Source of the DNA: Nonomuraea jiangxiensis | Lineage (GTDB): Bacteria; Actinomycetota; Actinomycetes; Streptosporangiales; Streptosporangiaceae | Direction: 5' to 3' | Assembly (NCBI RefSeq): GCF_900099965.1 | Contig: NZ_FNDJ01000028.1 | Location: forward strand, 62,001-126,000 | Length of the DNA: 64,000 nucleotides | Made by a program: the position numbers and the translations under genes | In this document: one piece after another, positions 6,790-17,199 of the stretch | How positions within the stretch are numbered: the stretch's first letter is position 1 | How the letters are laid out: each line of letters begins with the position of its first letter | Notes under the pieces: generated by a model | Told to the model about the DNA's origin: nothing | The model's input: only the letters and a program-made list of their open reading frames with translations | The model's database searches: none

Positions 6790-9033
6790 GTGACTGCGGG
6801 GAAGAGATTGCTGAGCCCAGTGTTCGAACGTTTACTCGCGATGGGCTTCGCACACCTGAAGCCGTGCCCCGTAACGATCTTGATGGGGGATCCAGATTGG
6901 AGCGAGGATCCGCTCGCTCCACCCGAGGCGTGGGCAGTCATCCGGGAGCCGTCAGCGGAATTTATGGGCGTCAGGGCCAGTAGCCTCCTTGAGAAGGGCC
7001 CGATCCTGCTCATGCCGCCGTGGGAACGCCAGACAGAGACGCCATCATTGATAGATTCGCCATTAGCAAAGCGGGGTGGCCGTCGAGTCTTCTACGCCTA
7101 CGAGAATGTGCTGCGCGACTGCAGGCCCGCTGGCACTGATAGCGTGATGGCTGTCTTGACCCCCTCAGAGCTGTGGACTTCGGATGCCCAGTGGGCAGCT
7201 AGCCTCAGACATGATCTGGAAGAACACTGGGATGTGCACTTCCTGCTCTACAGCTCCGGAGCGATCTCGGGGATCCATCACAACTTTGTGATTGCCGCCG
7301 CCTTCCTACGAGGTAAGAGCGTGCACCGTCCGCCTCTCAAGATTTTCCAGGCTCGGCGCGATGAAGAAGAATCGACCGTCGAAAAGGACTTCGAGACGCT
7401 GTTGACTCGAGGAGGCGGGCGTACCCGGTACGGGTATGTTATTCGCGATCTGCCGCCTCTCACAGAGCGTCTGGACTTCGACCGCCACGACCCTGTCGTG
7501 TTGCAGCAGCGTGCCGATCTAGCTGGCTTCGGCGGCCTGTGTGCTCTGGGCGATCTGTTCGTTACGGTTCCACATATCCACAGGGCAGCTAATGCGCGGC
7601 TGATCAGCTCTGAAGAGAAACCTGGTACGGTCCGGCTGGTGACGGGGCGCGACATTCAACGCGATGGCACGATCACGTCACCCGCCGACGAGGTCTGTTG
7701 GGTAGAGGCCGAGCCTGAGTACCTGCTCGAACCGGGTGATCTGGTCATCCGTGAGCTCTACGGCTACGGAGACCCGCACGGTTTTGTTGTCGCTGTGATG
7801 ACAGAGCAGGACCTTCCAGCTGCCGCGTCCAATTCGACCGTTGTGCTACGCCCCCGTGCCAACGTTGATCAGCAACAAATTCGCTTTGCTGTCATGTTCC
7901 TGCGTACGCCGCTGGCCCGTACGTTGGCTGGTAGATCTGGGCACCATGTCATAGTTAGCAGGCTGACGGCTCTTCCAGTTCCTCAGCCCGACGAGGCTTT
8001 GACGCAGGCATTCAATGATCTGAACGCGGCCAGGTTGCAGCTTGAGAAGTGGCAGAAGGAAGCGGATTCTCTTTTGGAATCTGTGTTCACGTATGAGACA
8101 GCAGCTCAGGCCCGCTCGAAGATCATCGAGCAGGGTCGTGCGCTGCGGCTGCGCGTGGAAGCGGCAGCCCTTCTCGACGACCTGGGTCACACAGTGCGCA
8201 CACGCTTTCCCTACCCGGTTGCCTATCGGTGGCGTGAGACCGAAGCCCGGATGAGCGCGCGAGATCTAGAAGCGGCCTACGGCGCCGTGCTCGATACAGC
8301 AGAGATCCTTCTCTGCTACACCGCCCAGGTCGCCCTCGCACTCGGCCGGGAGGCCGGGATCAGCTTTGGCGCAGTGACAGCGATCAGGGAGAAACTCGCC
8401 GGCGGTCGCAGCGGTCCCGGCTTCGGTGACTGGGCAGCAGTGCTGCACGAGGCCGCCTCCAGCCGTCAACTTCGCAGCCTGCCCGCCGAGCATCCCCTCC
8501 ACGACATCCGCGGCCTTCTGGGCAGCCAGGAGGCCGCCGACGCACGCCAGCGTCTGAATGATCGCCGGAACGACCAGGCCCACCTGCGGCGCATCGACCT
8601 CGTCGACCTGCCTGCTGCTCTCCAGGGCGCCTTCGCTGAGCTGACCATCCTGGTAGAGCGGGCCCGGTTCCTCGCTGACTACTCGCTACTGCATGTCACC
8701 GACGTGCGCTGGGATTCGCTGCAGAAGACGGCTCAGGTGCATTACCGCGAACTAATGGGAGATCACCCAGTCGTCCCAACCAGATCTATGGTCTTACCCA
8801 GCAACGACCTGGAATCCGGCAGCTTGCACCTGCGTGATTCCGATCACCGACTTCATCTACTACGGCCCTTCCTGATAGGACAGGATTGTCCAGTCTGTCG
8901 GGCTTGGTCCACATTCCACGTTGATCGCGTCCCCAAGAGTGGTGTGCTCCTCAAGAGCCTCGAACATGGGCATGTCGTTCAGGAGGTCTCGCAAGGCACG
9001 ACCGCGGTGCTGGAGAGTGTTGGCCTGCTGTGA
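6790..9033 (+). CDS. HsdS-like/degenerate-methylase protein with a C-terminal HEPN-type domain
   Basis: About 747 residues from the GTG at 6790, which has GGAAGAGG 5 bases upstream (an in-frame ATG at 6670 would add 40 residues). Residues 100-220 resemble the C-terminal part of N6-adenine methylases (VMAVLTPSELW, a conserved tail of those proteins), but motif I and NPPY are absent, so no catalysis is expected. About 250-400 looks like a type I specificity (target-recognition) domain, ending SRLTALPVPQPDE, followed by a coiled coil at about 405-455. The C-terminal half is helical and contains RNDQAH at residues 593-598, the RNxxxH motif of HEPN ribonucleases. First gene of the defence island, 232 bp before the helicase. 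A DNA-recognition subunit carrying an RNase effector is my inference. Confidence 0.72.
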   Translation: MTAGKRLLSPVFERLLAMGFAHLKPCPVTILMGDPDWSEDPLAPPEAWAVIREPSAEFMGVRASSLLEKGPILLMPPWERQTETPSLIDSPLAKRGGRRVFYAYENVLRDCRPAGTDSVMAVLTPSELWTSDAQWAASLRHDLEEHWDVHFLLYSSGAISGIHHNFVIAAAFLRGKSVHRPPLKIFQARRDEEESTVEKDFETLLTRGGGRTRYGYVIRDLPPLTERLDFDRHDPVVLQQRADLAGFGGLCALGDLFVTVPHIHRAANARLISSEEKPGTVRLVTGRDIQRDGTITSPADEVCWVEAEPEYLLEPGDLVIRELYGYGDPHGFVVAVMTEQDLPAAASNSTVVLRPRANVDQQQIRFAVMFLRTPLARTLAGRSGHHVIVSRLTALPVPQPDEALTQAFNDLNAARLQLEKWQKEADSLLESVFTYETAAQARSKIIEQGRALRLRVEAAALLDDLGHTVRTRFPYPVAYRWRETEARMSARDLEAAYGAVLDTAEILLCYTAQVALALGREAGISFGAVTAIREKLAGGRSGPGFGDWAAVLHEAASSRQLRSLPAEHPLHDIRGLLGSQEAADARQRLNDRRNDQAHLRRIDLVDLPAALQGAFAELTILVERARFLADYSLLHVTDVRWDSLQKTAQVHYRELMGDHPVVPTRSMVLPSNDLESGSLHLRDSDHRLHLLRPFLIGQDCPVCRAWSTFHVDRVPKSGVLLKSLEHGHVVQEVSQGTTAVLESVGLL

Positions 9034-9265
9034 TCTCTAAGGCGGGCGAGGCCGAAACCTCGGCCCTGATTCTTGCTGTGATCCGGTGCTTGATGTCTTC
9101 GCGCGACAGGTTGGTGTGGCCAAGTCGCTTGCGTACGGGCGTAACGGTGGGTAATCGAGCCGTGATAACAAGAAGGATGCAGGGTTGAGTATGCCTCGCT
9201 CCACGGCCTTATGACCATTAGAGTGCTCCTCCACGAGTTTTCGAAGATCGCAGAATGCGGGCGGG

Positions 9266-12200
9266 ATGGACGTCTTCAAGGTTCACGAGCAGCTGATCGC
9301 AGACTACGCTGCGTTCACGGCCGGCTTCACGGAGATCGAAGACGAGCGGATCAAGAAGCATGTGCGCGACAGGCTGGCCGCCGGGGATCAGTGGCCCGAC
9401 CCTTACCTGGCGCTAAATCCGAATTTTGAGCCCGGTGGATCAGTCGACGATCTCGTGCAGCAACAGCTCCTCGTCGCGGAATGTGAGCGGATCTTCCGCG
9501 TCGGCAAGTCCGGCGACTCGGCCGGCCAGGTTCTCAACCTCCACCGGCATCAGCGTGAGGCAGTGGAAATCGCCAGGTCCGGAGCGAGTTATGTGCTGAC
9601 CACGGGCACTGGGTCTGGCAAGAGCTTGAGCTACATCGTGCCGATCGTGGACTGGATCCTGCGGCAAAAGGCCGAGGGCGTCTACCAGTCAGGCGTGAAA
9701 GCGATCATCGTTTACCCGATGAACGCACTGGCCAATAGCCAGGTCCATGAGCTCGACAAGTTTCTCAAGGAGGGGTATGGCCCTGGCCGTGAACCGGTCA
9801 CGTTCCGCCGCTATACCGGCCAAGAGAAGATGGACGAGCGGCGGCAGATCCTCGCCGATCCGCCAGACATCCTGCTGACCAACTACGTCATGCTCGATCT
9901 GGTGCTCACCCGGCCGGGCGAGCGGGACAGTCTGATCACTGCTGCACGCGGTTTGCGCTGGCTCGTCCTAGATGAGCTGCACACCTACCGTGGCCGGCAG
10001 GGTGCTGACGTCGCGATGCTTGTCCGACGAGTGCGTGAAGCCTGCGAGGCGGCCGAGATCCAGTGCGTCGGAACGTCCGCGACGATGACCACCGAGGGTA
10101 GCGAGCACTCCCGGCGTGCCAAGGTGGCCGAAACAGCTAGCCGGCTGTTCGGCGTTCCGGTCTCCCGCGCGCACGTCATTGGCGAGACTTTGGAACGTGT
10201 TACTACCGCGGATCCGACTCACGTAACCCGGCTCGAGTTGCCCGAGCCCGAATATGGATCCTTCATCGCGGATCCGCTCGCTGCCTGGGTGGAGGCGCAG
10301 TTTGGCGTCGTGACTGACCAGGAGACTGGCAAGCTTGTTCGCCCTCCGCGACCGCGAACTGTTGCGGAAGCTGCCGCTGAGCTGGCGGAGTCGGTCAATG
10401 AAGATCCCGAGGATTGCGCCATCGCGATCCAGGAGATTCTCAAACTCGGCGCCTCGATCCCGCATCCTCGCACGCAACGTCCGGTGTTCGCCTTCCGGCT
10501 GCACCAGTTCCTCTCCAAAGGGGATGACGTCTATCTCAGCATCGAATCCGAGGCTGACCGGTACATCACCAGCCGATACCAGACCGTCGTGCCAGAGCCG
10601 GGCAGGGAGGATCACATCCTCGTTCCCGCCTCTTTCTGCCGGGAGTGCGGCCAGGAGTATCTGACCGTCCGAAGGGTCGACGAGCGCTTCACGTCACGGC
10701 GTGACAGTGACACCACGGGGGACGAGAAGGATGGCTACCTTTACATCTCGACGGACTTCCCCTGGCCTGACACGGTCGAGGTCGCCATCGATGACCAGCG
10801 GGTGCCGGAGTCATGGGTGGAGACCCGGAAGGACGGCTCGCCTGGCGTAATCTCGGCTAAACAGAAGTACCTGCCGAAGGTTGTCACAGTGGCGCCCAAC
10901 GGCCACATCGCTGACGGGGGGACGCGAGCCGCCTACATCGCCGCTCCATTCACCTTCTGCTTGGCCTGTCGTACCTCCTATGAGCAGGTGCGCGGTAGCG
11001 ACTTCGCCAAGCTGGGGTCGCTGGCGGTGGAGGGGCGCAGCTCGGCCACCAGCGTGATCAGTTCGACGGTGGTCCGGACTCTGCGTGAAGACGCGAACCT
11101 CGAAAGGCCTGAGCGCAAACTGCTAGCGTTCACCGACAACAGGCAGGATGCCAGCCTCCAGGCCGGTCATTTTAATGACTTCGTTCAAGTCGTCCAGCTT
11201 CGTGGTGCCCTCTATCGGGCTCTGCAGGACTATCCGGATGGACTGACTCACGAGGTGATTGCGCAGAAGGTAACCGAGTCGCTCAATCTGAGCTTCGCGG
11301 ACTTCGCGCAAAAGCCTGAAGCCCGATTCTCAGCTGAGCGCAACACCTGGAAGGCGCTCCGCCAGCTAGTCAATTACCGGCTCTACCTTGATCTGGAGCG
11401 TGGCTGGCGAATCACCATGCCCAATCTGGAGCAAACCGGATTGCTCACGGTGGATTATCTTGATCTTCCGGAGATCGCCGCAGCCCAGGATTTGTGGGAT
11501 GGCGTCCATTATGCGCTTCGCGATGACGCGCCGGAGCTGCGTGAGGAACTGCTGCGGACCTTGCTGGATGAGCTGCGCCGCGTGCTGGCGATCGACGTCG
11601 ACTGCCTTACCGAGCCGGGGTTCGTCCAGATCAAGGAAGAGAGTCGGCATTACCTGAAGGACCCGTGGGCGATGGAGCCAACGGAGAATGTCGTGTATGC
11701 CCCGGTCGCCTACCCGCGAGCCGGAAGTCATGGCGGGTTGCGCTCCAGCAAGGACTTGTATCTCACTGGGTTCGGCGCCTACGGCAAGTATCTGCTCCGC
11801 GAGCACTCTGGGCTGACCCGCGACGATGCGCACGCGATGATTCGCGACATGCTCGCGGTGACCGAGCGGTGCGGCCTTCTCACCATGGACAGGGATGGCT
11901 ATCAGCTGAAGGCATCCGCACTGGTGTGGCGGCTCGGTGACGGCAAGGCCGGTGCAGTGGACCGCATCAGAAAGCACGTCGCCACCGAAAGAGGCCCGCG
12001 GATCAATCCGTTCTTTCAACGCCTCTACACAGATAAGGCAGCTCAGCTCGCGGGTCTCCAAGCACGTGAGCACACCGCCCAGGTGATGAACGAGGTTCGT
12101 GCCCAGCGCGAGGAGCAGTTCCGCGCAGGCGATCTACAGGTGCTCTACTGCTCACCCACGATGGAACTGGGCATTGACATCGCCAGCCTGAACGCGGTCG

Positions 12201-14362
12201 CACTACGGAACGTGCCGCCAACCCCCGCCAACTACGCCCAGCGGGCCGGTAGAGCGGGCCGATCGGGGCAGCCGGCGCTGGTTGTGACGTACTGCGCTTC
12301 CGGATATGCCCACGACCAGTACTACTTCCGTCATCGCGATCAGATGGTGGCAGGGTCGGTAGCCGCGCCGCGGCTGGACCTCACTAACGAGGACCTAATC
12401 AGTTCACACGTCAACGCGATTTGGCTGGCTGAGATTCAGCTGCCGTTGGACAGCTCGATCTCCCAGATTCTCGACGTCGATCAGCCCAGCTTCCCGCTGC
12501 TGCCAGACGTTGCTGCGGCAGCCGCGAACCCGCAGGCCCAGCTCCGGGCCGCCGAGCGGGCCCGACGCGTGCTGGCCGAAAGGGTCAGAGAACTGAAGAT
12601 TACCTCGTGGTGGCATGACGACTGGATCGACCGGGCCGCCCAGGATGCTCCGGCGGCGTTCAACGCCGCCTTCGATCGCTGGCGCGAGCTGTACCGGACG
12701 GCGCAGGCCGAACGGGAGGAACAGCACCGGATCATCGGCGATCATTCCACAAGCAAGGGTGCCCGGGAAGGGGCCATCATCCGCCGCCGTGAGGCGGAAA
12801 ACCAGCTGAAGCTGCTCAGGAACGAGGACTCCGAAGACTTCCAGACCGACTTCTACTCCTACAGATACTTGGCATCGGAGGGGTTCCTCCCCGGTTACTC
12901 TTTCCCGCGGCTTCCGCTGCGCGCCTACATCGCTGCCCGCAAAGGAAAGAGCACCGAAGTCGAGTTCATCCATCGGCCCCGCTTCATCGCGATCCGCGAG
13001 TTCGGACCGGACGCCCTCATTTATCACGAAGGCTCCCGGTATCAGGTCAAGGAAGTGCAGCTCGCACCCAACGAGCAGGGTGGCGGCGGGTTGGACACCC
13101 GATCCGCACGGCGCTGCGAGTTCTGTGGCTATCTGCACGAGGCGGTCGTCGGCACCGACGTCTGCGACTCGTGCAATGGAATACTCGGCAAGACCATGAA
13201 CCGGCTGCTGCGGCTGCAGACCGTCAAGACGGTTCGGCGCGACCGGATCTCCTCAGACGAGGAGGAACGCCGCCGCGCCGGCTACGACGTGGTCACCTCC
13301 TATCGCTTCAACGACCATGGCGTACGACCCGGCCGCCTGGATGCCAAAGCAGTGCGGGGTGCAGCACCGCTCCTGGAACTCACGTACGGAGACACCGCCA
13401 CAGTCCGCGTCACCAACATGGGACGCAAGAGGCACACGAGCGACGGCTTCTGGATCAACGTGCAGACCGGGCGCTGGCTGTCGGAGAAGGACGCTCTCAC
13501 CCCTGACCTGCATCGCCTGGATGACGCCTCGCTTGTTCAAGCCAAGCAGCAAGTCATTCCCTATGTCGAGGATCGAAGGAACATCCTTGTCACCCGGATG
13601 CTCGGCTCCGTAAGCCACGAGGCCGCAATCAGTTTCATGTATGCGCTGGAGCGGGGCATTGAGGCCGAGTTTCAATTGGAGGACAGCGAGCTCACCAGTG
13701 AACTGCTCCCTGACGAAGCACACTGCGGCCGGGCACTGTTCATCGAGAGTTCTGAAGGTGGCGCGGGCGTGCTACGGCGACTGGTTATGGAGCCCGACGC
13801 ACTCGCACGGGCCGCAAGGAAAGCGCTGGAGATCGCCCACTTCGACGTCGCCACCGGCGAGGACACGGGTGGGGCTGTCAACAACGAGCGCTGTGCCAAG
13901 GCGTGTTACGACTGCCTGCTTTCCTTCGGCAACCAGGCCTACCACGATCTGATAGATCGTCACCTCGTCCGGGATCTTCTGCTCGCGTTGTCGCTCTCGG
14001 ACGTGCCCGAGCCGCCGGTGGCTTCCCCTCAGGACATCTGGGAGCCCGTACGCTACGCCGCCGAACTCAACGATCCGGTGCACGCCTTTGTCGCGTGGTT
14101 GGAGGAGTGGGAATATCGGGCTCCGGATGAGCTGAGTGTGGACCTCGGGGTGGCCACCCCGGAGATGGTCTATCCGGGCCAGGTCGCCGTGTTCGTCGAC
14201 GGCCCGGACAACGGCGCCTCACCCGGCAGGGACGAGGACGCCGAGGACGAACTCCGCGAACTCGGCTGGAGTGTCGTCCGTGTTCCTTACCGTGGGGACT
14301 ATGCGCAGATCGTAAAGAAATATCCGAGCGTCTTCGGGACCAGTCGCAGGGAGCCGCGTTGA
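9266..14362 (+). CDS. large DEAD-box helicase with DUF1998-type C-terminus (DISARM DrmA/DrmB or MrfA-like)
   Basis: 1698 residues. Walker A TGTGSGKS near 113-120, DELH motif II near 236, a Cys pair CRECG near 457, motif VI QRAGRAGRSGQ near 991, a zinc knuckle (CEFCG..CDSC) near 1284-1303, and a C-terminal Cys cluster with CYDCLL near 1542 typical of DUF1998. Superfamily 2 helicases with DUF1998 occur in MrfA/YprA repair proteins and in DISARM and Druantia defence systems; in DISARM the helicase (DrmA) and DUF1998 protein (DrmB) are usually separate. It likely translocates on or unwinds invading DNA. It overlaps the SNF2 gene by 4 bp. Naming it DrmA or DrmB exactly needs a profile search. Confidence 0.85.
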   Translation: MDVFKVHEQLIADYAAFTAGFTEIEDERIKKHVRDRLAAGDQWPDPYLALNPNFEPGGSVDDLVQQQLLVAECERIFRVGKSGDSAGQVLNLHRHQREAVEIARSGASYVLTTGTGSGKSLSYIVPIVDWILRQKAEGVYQSGVKAIIVYPMNALANSQVHELDKFLKEGYGPGREPVTFRRYTGQEKMDERRQILADPPDILLTNYVMLDLVLTRPGERDSLITAARGLRWLVLDELHTYRGRQGADVAMLVRRVREACEAAEIQCVGTSATMTTEGSEHSRRAKVAETASRLFGVPVSRAHVIGETLERVTTADPTHVTRLELPEPEYGSFIADPLAAWVEAQFGVVTDQETGKLVRPPRPRTVAEAAAELAESVNEDPEDCAIAIQEILKLGASIPHPRTQRPVFAFRLHQFLSKGDDVYLSIESEADRYITSRYQTVVPEPGREDHILVPASFCRECGQEYLTVRRVDERFTSRRDSDTTGDEKDGYLYISTDFPWPDTVEVAIDDQRVPESWVETRKDGSPGVISAKQKYLPKVVTVAPNGHIADGGTRAAYIAAPFTFCLACRTSYEQVRGSDFAKLGSLAVEGRSSATSVISSTVVRTLREDANLERPERKLLAFTDNRQDASLQAGHFNDFVQVVQLRGALYRALQDYPDGLTHEVIAQKVTESLNLSFADFAQKPEARFSAERNTWKALRQLVNYRLYLDLERGWRITMPNLEQTGLLTVDYLDLPEIAAAQDLWDGVHYALRDDAPELREELLRTLLDELRRVLAIDVDCLTEPGFVQIKEESRHYLKDPWAMEPTENVVYAPVAYPRAGSHGGLRSSKDLYLTGFGAYGKYLLREHSGLTRDDAHAMIRDMLAVTERCGLLTMDRDGYQLKASALVWRLGDGKAGAVDRIRKHVATERGPRINPFFQRLYTDKAAQLAGLQAREHTAQVMNEVRAQREEQFRAGDLQVLYCSPTMELGIDIASLNAVALRNVPPTPANYAQRAGRAGRSGQPALVVTYCASGYAHDQYYFRHRDQMVAGSVAAPRLDLTNEDLISSHVNAIWLAEIQLPLDSSISQILDVDQPSFPLLPDVAAAAANPQAQLRAAERARRVLAERVRELKITSWWHDDWIDRAAQDAPAAFNAAFDRWRELYRTAQAEREEQHRIIGDHSTSKGAREGAIIRRREAENQLKLLRNEDSEDFQTDFYSYRYLASEGFLPGYSFPRLPLRAYIAARKGKSTEVEFIHRPRFIAIREFGPDALIYHEGSRYQVKEVQLAPNEQGGGGLDTRSARRCEFCGYLHEAVVGTDVCDSCNGILGKTMNRLLRLQTVKTVRRDRISSDEEERRRAGYDVVTSYRFNDHGVRPGRLDAKAVRGAAPLLELTYGDTATVRVTNMGRKRHTSDGFWINVQTGRWLSEKDALTPDLHRLDDASLVQAKQQVIPYVEDRRNILVTRMLGSVSHEAAISFMYALERGIEAEFQLEDSELTSELLPDEAHCGRALFIESSEGGAGVLRRLVMEPDALARAARKALEIAHFDVATGEDTGGAVNNERCAKACYDCLLSFGNQAYHDLIDRHLVRDLLLALSLSDVPEPPVASPQDIWEPVRYAAELNDPVHAFVAWLEEWEYRAPDELSVDLGVATPEMVYPGQVAVFVDGPDNGASPGRDEDAEDELRELGWSVVRVPYRGDYAQIVKKYPSVFGTSRREPR

Positions 14363-17199
14363 CCACTGTCTTCAGCCCAGGAACGCTCGTGAGCGCCCGC
14401 AACCGCGACTGGGTGGTGCTTCCGGGCTCCAGCGACACGTTTCTGGTGGTCCGTCCGCTCGGCGGTGGAGACGACGAGGTCGCCGGCATCCTGACCCAGG
14501 TCGAGGAGGTCGCACAGGCCACTTTTCCGCCGCCTAGTGCCGACGACGCCGGCAACGCGGTCAGCGCCAGCCTGCTGCGTACGGCCTTGCAGATCGGGTT
14601 CCGCGCGACGGCGGGGCCGTTCCGGTCGCTCGCGGGGCTGGCCGTGGAACCCCGGCCATACCAACTGGTCCCGCTGCTGATGGCGTTGCGGCAGGAGACG
14701 GTCCGGCTGTTGATCGCCGATGACGTCGGTATTGGCAAGACCATCGAGGCGTCGCTGATCGCGGCCGAACTCCTCGCCCAGGGCAGCGTGACAGGGCTGA
14801 CCGTGCTGTGCAGTCCCGCCCTGGCCGAACAGTGGCAGGAAGAACTCACGACGAAGTTCCGCATCGATGCCGAGCTGGTGCTGCCGAGCACCGTCAAGCG
14901 GCTGCAGCGCAACATCGTCGACGACGATCAGTCGATCTTCGACTTCTACAAGCACACCGTGGTCTCCACCGACTTCATCAAGTCTCCGACCCGGATGAAG
15001 GAGTTCATTACCTCCTGCCGCGACCTGGTGATCGTGGACGAGGCGCACACCTGCGTTGCGGACGGCACTTCCACCGGCGGTCGAACCAGACGCTACAACC
15101 TGATCCGTGAACTGGCCGACGATCGGGATCGGCACCTCATCCTCGTTACGGCCACTCCGCACAGTGGCAAGGATGAGGGATTCCGCAACCTCATCGGCCT
15201 GCTCGACCCCGAGCTTCCGGCGCTGAACCTCGACGACGCCAAGGGCCGCGAAAGGCTCGCCCGGCACATGGTCCAGCGCCGTCGGGGTGACATCAAGGCG
15301 TACCTCAATGAGGACACCAGGTTTCCCCAGCGGCGTGAGACGCGGGAGGAGCGCTATTACCTGACCGACGACTACCGTAAGCTCCTGCGCCAGGTCCTCG
15401 CCTACGCGCGGGAGACCGTTCGCGACGTATCGCGCGGGCAGTTGCGGCAGCGGGTCCGCTACTGGTCGGTGCTGGCGCTGATGCGAGCGCTCGCCTCCTC
15501 GCCCAACGCGGCGGCGGCGACGTTGCGGACGCGTGCGGAGGGAGCGGGTAAGGAAACTCCTGAGGAGGCGGACCGGATCGGCCGTTCGACGGTGCTCGAC
15601 ACTGACGATGACGAGGCTGCCGAGTCCGTCGATGTGATTCCCGGCGCCGACGACCTCGATGAAGACGATCAGAGCGAGCGTGCCAGGCTGCTGCGTTTCG
15701 CCAAGGCGGCCGACGTCCTGGCCGGGAGGCAGGACGCCAAGCTGGCCAAGGTCGGCGACGTCGTGGAAGGCCTGCTGGCTGACGGGTTCGACCCGATCGT
15801 GTTCTGCCGGTTCATCGACACCGCCGAATACGTTGCCGCGCACCTGCGTGAGCGCCTGAGCAGAGCGGCGGAGGTAGCCTGCGTCACCGGCACGCTCCCG
15901 CCCAGCGAACGGGAGGCGCGGATCGACGAGCTTCGAGCGGTGGAGGGGCGGCACGTGCTCGTGGCCACCGACTGCCTGTCCGAGGGGGTCAACCTTCAAG
16001 ATGCCTTCCAGGCGGTCGTCCATTACGACCTCGCGTGGAACCCCACCCGCCATGAGCAACGCGAAGGCCGGGTCGACCGGTTCGGCCAGGCTGCCGAGAT
16101 CGTCCGGGCGGTGACGATTCTCGGTGCCGACAATCTCATCGACGAGATCGTCATGCGGGTCCTGATCCGCAAGCATGAGGAGATCAGGAAGAGCCTCGGC
16201 GTCAGCGTGCCCGTGCCGAACTTCTCCAACCAGCTCGTTGAAGCGCTGATGGAGGAACTGCTCACCTCCAACACCGACAGCTGGGAGCAACTCCCGCTCG
16301 AAGGTTTCAGCGCGACGAACCTGCACACCGAGTGGGAGAACTCGGCCGAGTGGGAGCGCCGCTCCCGTACCAAGTTCGCCCAGGCCGGCATCAAGCCAGA
16401 TGAGGTAGCCAGGGAGCTGGCGGAAGTCCGGGCCAGCCTCGGCTCACCCACAGAGATCGACGGTTTTGTCCGCGAGGCCCTCGACGCGCTCGGCTCTTCA
16501 CTCGTCGAGGCTGCAGACGGTTTCACGGCCGTAACGGCTACTCTTCCCCTTGGCCTGCGCGACGCGCTGCCTCCAGGTCAGGTGCAGCCGCTGCCGTTCC
16601 ACCGTGACCTGCCGGTTCCTCGCCGACACGCGCATCTGGACCGGACCGACGCCAGTGTCGGAGCGATCGCCCGCTATGTGCTCGACAGCGCGCTAGATGC
16701 GAAGACCCCAGGCCCGCGGCCGGCCCGCAGATGCGGCGTGATGAGAACGAGCGCGGTGCAGCGGCGGACTACCCTGCTGCTAGCCCGGTTCCGGATGCAT
16801 CTGACCCTGCCCGGCCACGATGGCGTCCGCCCTCTCGTGGCCGAAGAGGCGCGCGTGCTGGCTTTCCGCGGGCGCCCGGACAATCCTGAGTGGATCCCTG
16901 CGGCAGAGATCGACGCGCTCCTGAAGGCGACGCCGGGCGGCAACATCGCGCCCGACCTGGCCCGTGACGATCTCGACCGGTTGCTCGCTCCCGACGATGA
17001 CGGCCTGCCGAAACTTCTCTCACAACTGCGCCCCGCCCTGGACGCCGAAGCTGACGCCATGGCGGAACGGCTTCGCGACTCGCATCGCCGCGTCCGCGAG
17101 GCGTCCCGCCAAAGTGGACTCAGCAAGATCCAGGTTGCCGCCAACAAGCCGGTTGATCTGCTTGGCGTTTACGTCTACCTGCCGGTGGTGTCCCGATGA
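14359..17199 (+). CDS. SNF2-type superfamily 2 helicase (DrmD-like)
   Basis: 946 residues, starting at a TTG that overlaps the previous stop (TTGA). SWI2/SNF2 order is clear: Walker A DDVGIGKT near residue 122, VIVDEAHTC near 225, and the motif V-VI block (WNPTRHEQREGRVDRFGQ) near 560-575. After about 610 the protein is helical with no named domain visible. DrmD, the SNF2-family component of class 1 DISARM, has this size and the same methylase neighbour. It probably remodels or translocates on DNA with the methylase encoded next, with which it shares a 4-bp overlap. Confidence 0.87.
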   Translation: MTTVFSPGTLVSARNRDWVVLPGSSDTFLVVRPLGGGDDEVAGILTQVEEVAQATFPPPSADDAGNAVSASLLRTALQIGFRATAGPFRSLAGLAVEPRPYQLVPLLMALRQETVRLLIADDVGIGKTIEASLIAAELLAQGSVTGLTVLCSPALAEQWQEELTTKFRIDAELVLPSTVKRLQRNIVDDDQSIFDFYKHTVVSTDFIKSPTRMKEFITSCRDLVIVDEAHTCVADGTSTGGRTRRYNLIRELADDRDRHLILVTATPHSGKDEGFRNLIGLLDPELPALNLDDAKGRERLARHMVQRRRGDIKAYLNEDTRFPQRRETREERYYLTDDYRKLLRQVLAYARETVRDVSRGQLRQRVRYWSVLALMRALASSPNAAAATLRTRAEGAGKETPEEADRIGRSTVLDTDDDEAAESVDVIPGADDLDEDDQSERARLLRFAKAADVLAGRQDAKLAKVGDVVEGLLADGFDPIVFCRFIDTAEYVAAHLRERLSRAAEVACVTGTLPPSEREARIDELRAVEGRHVLVATDCLSEGVNLQDAFQAVVHYDLAWNPTRHEQREGRVDRFGQAAEIVRAVTILGADNLIDEIVMRVLIRKHEEIRKSLGVSVPVPNFSNQLVEALMEELLTSNTDSWEQLPLEGFSATNLHTEWENSAEWERRSRTKFAQAGIKPDEVARELAEVRASLGSPTEIDGFVREALDALGSSLVEAADGFTAVTATLPLGLRDALPPGQVQPLPFHRDLPVPRRHAHLDRTDASVGAIARYVLDSALDAKTPGPRPARRCGVMRTSAVQRRTTLLLARFRMHLTLPGHDGVRPLVAEEARVLAFRGRPDNPEWIPAAEIDALLKATPGGNIAPDLARDDLDRLLAPDDDGLPKLLSQLRPALDAEADAMAERLRDSHRRVREASRQSGLSKIQVAANKPVDLLGVYVYLPVVSR

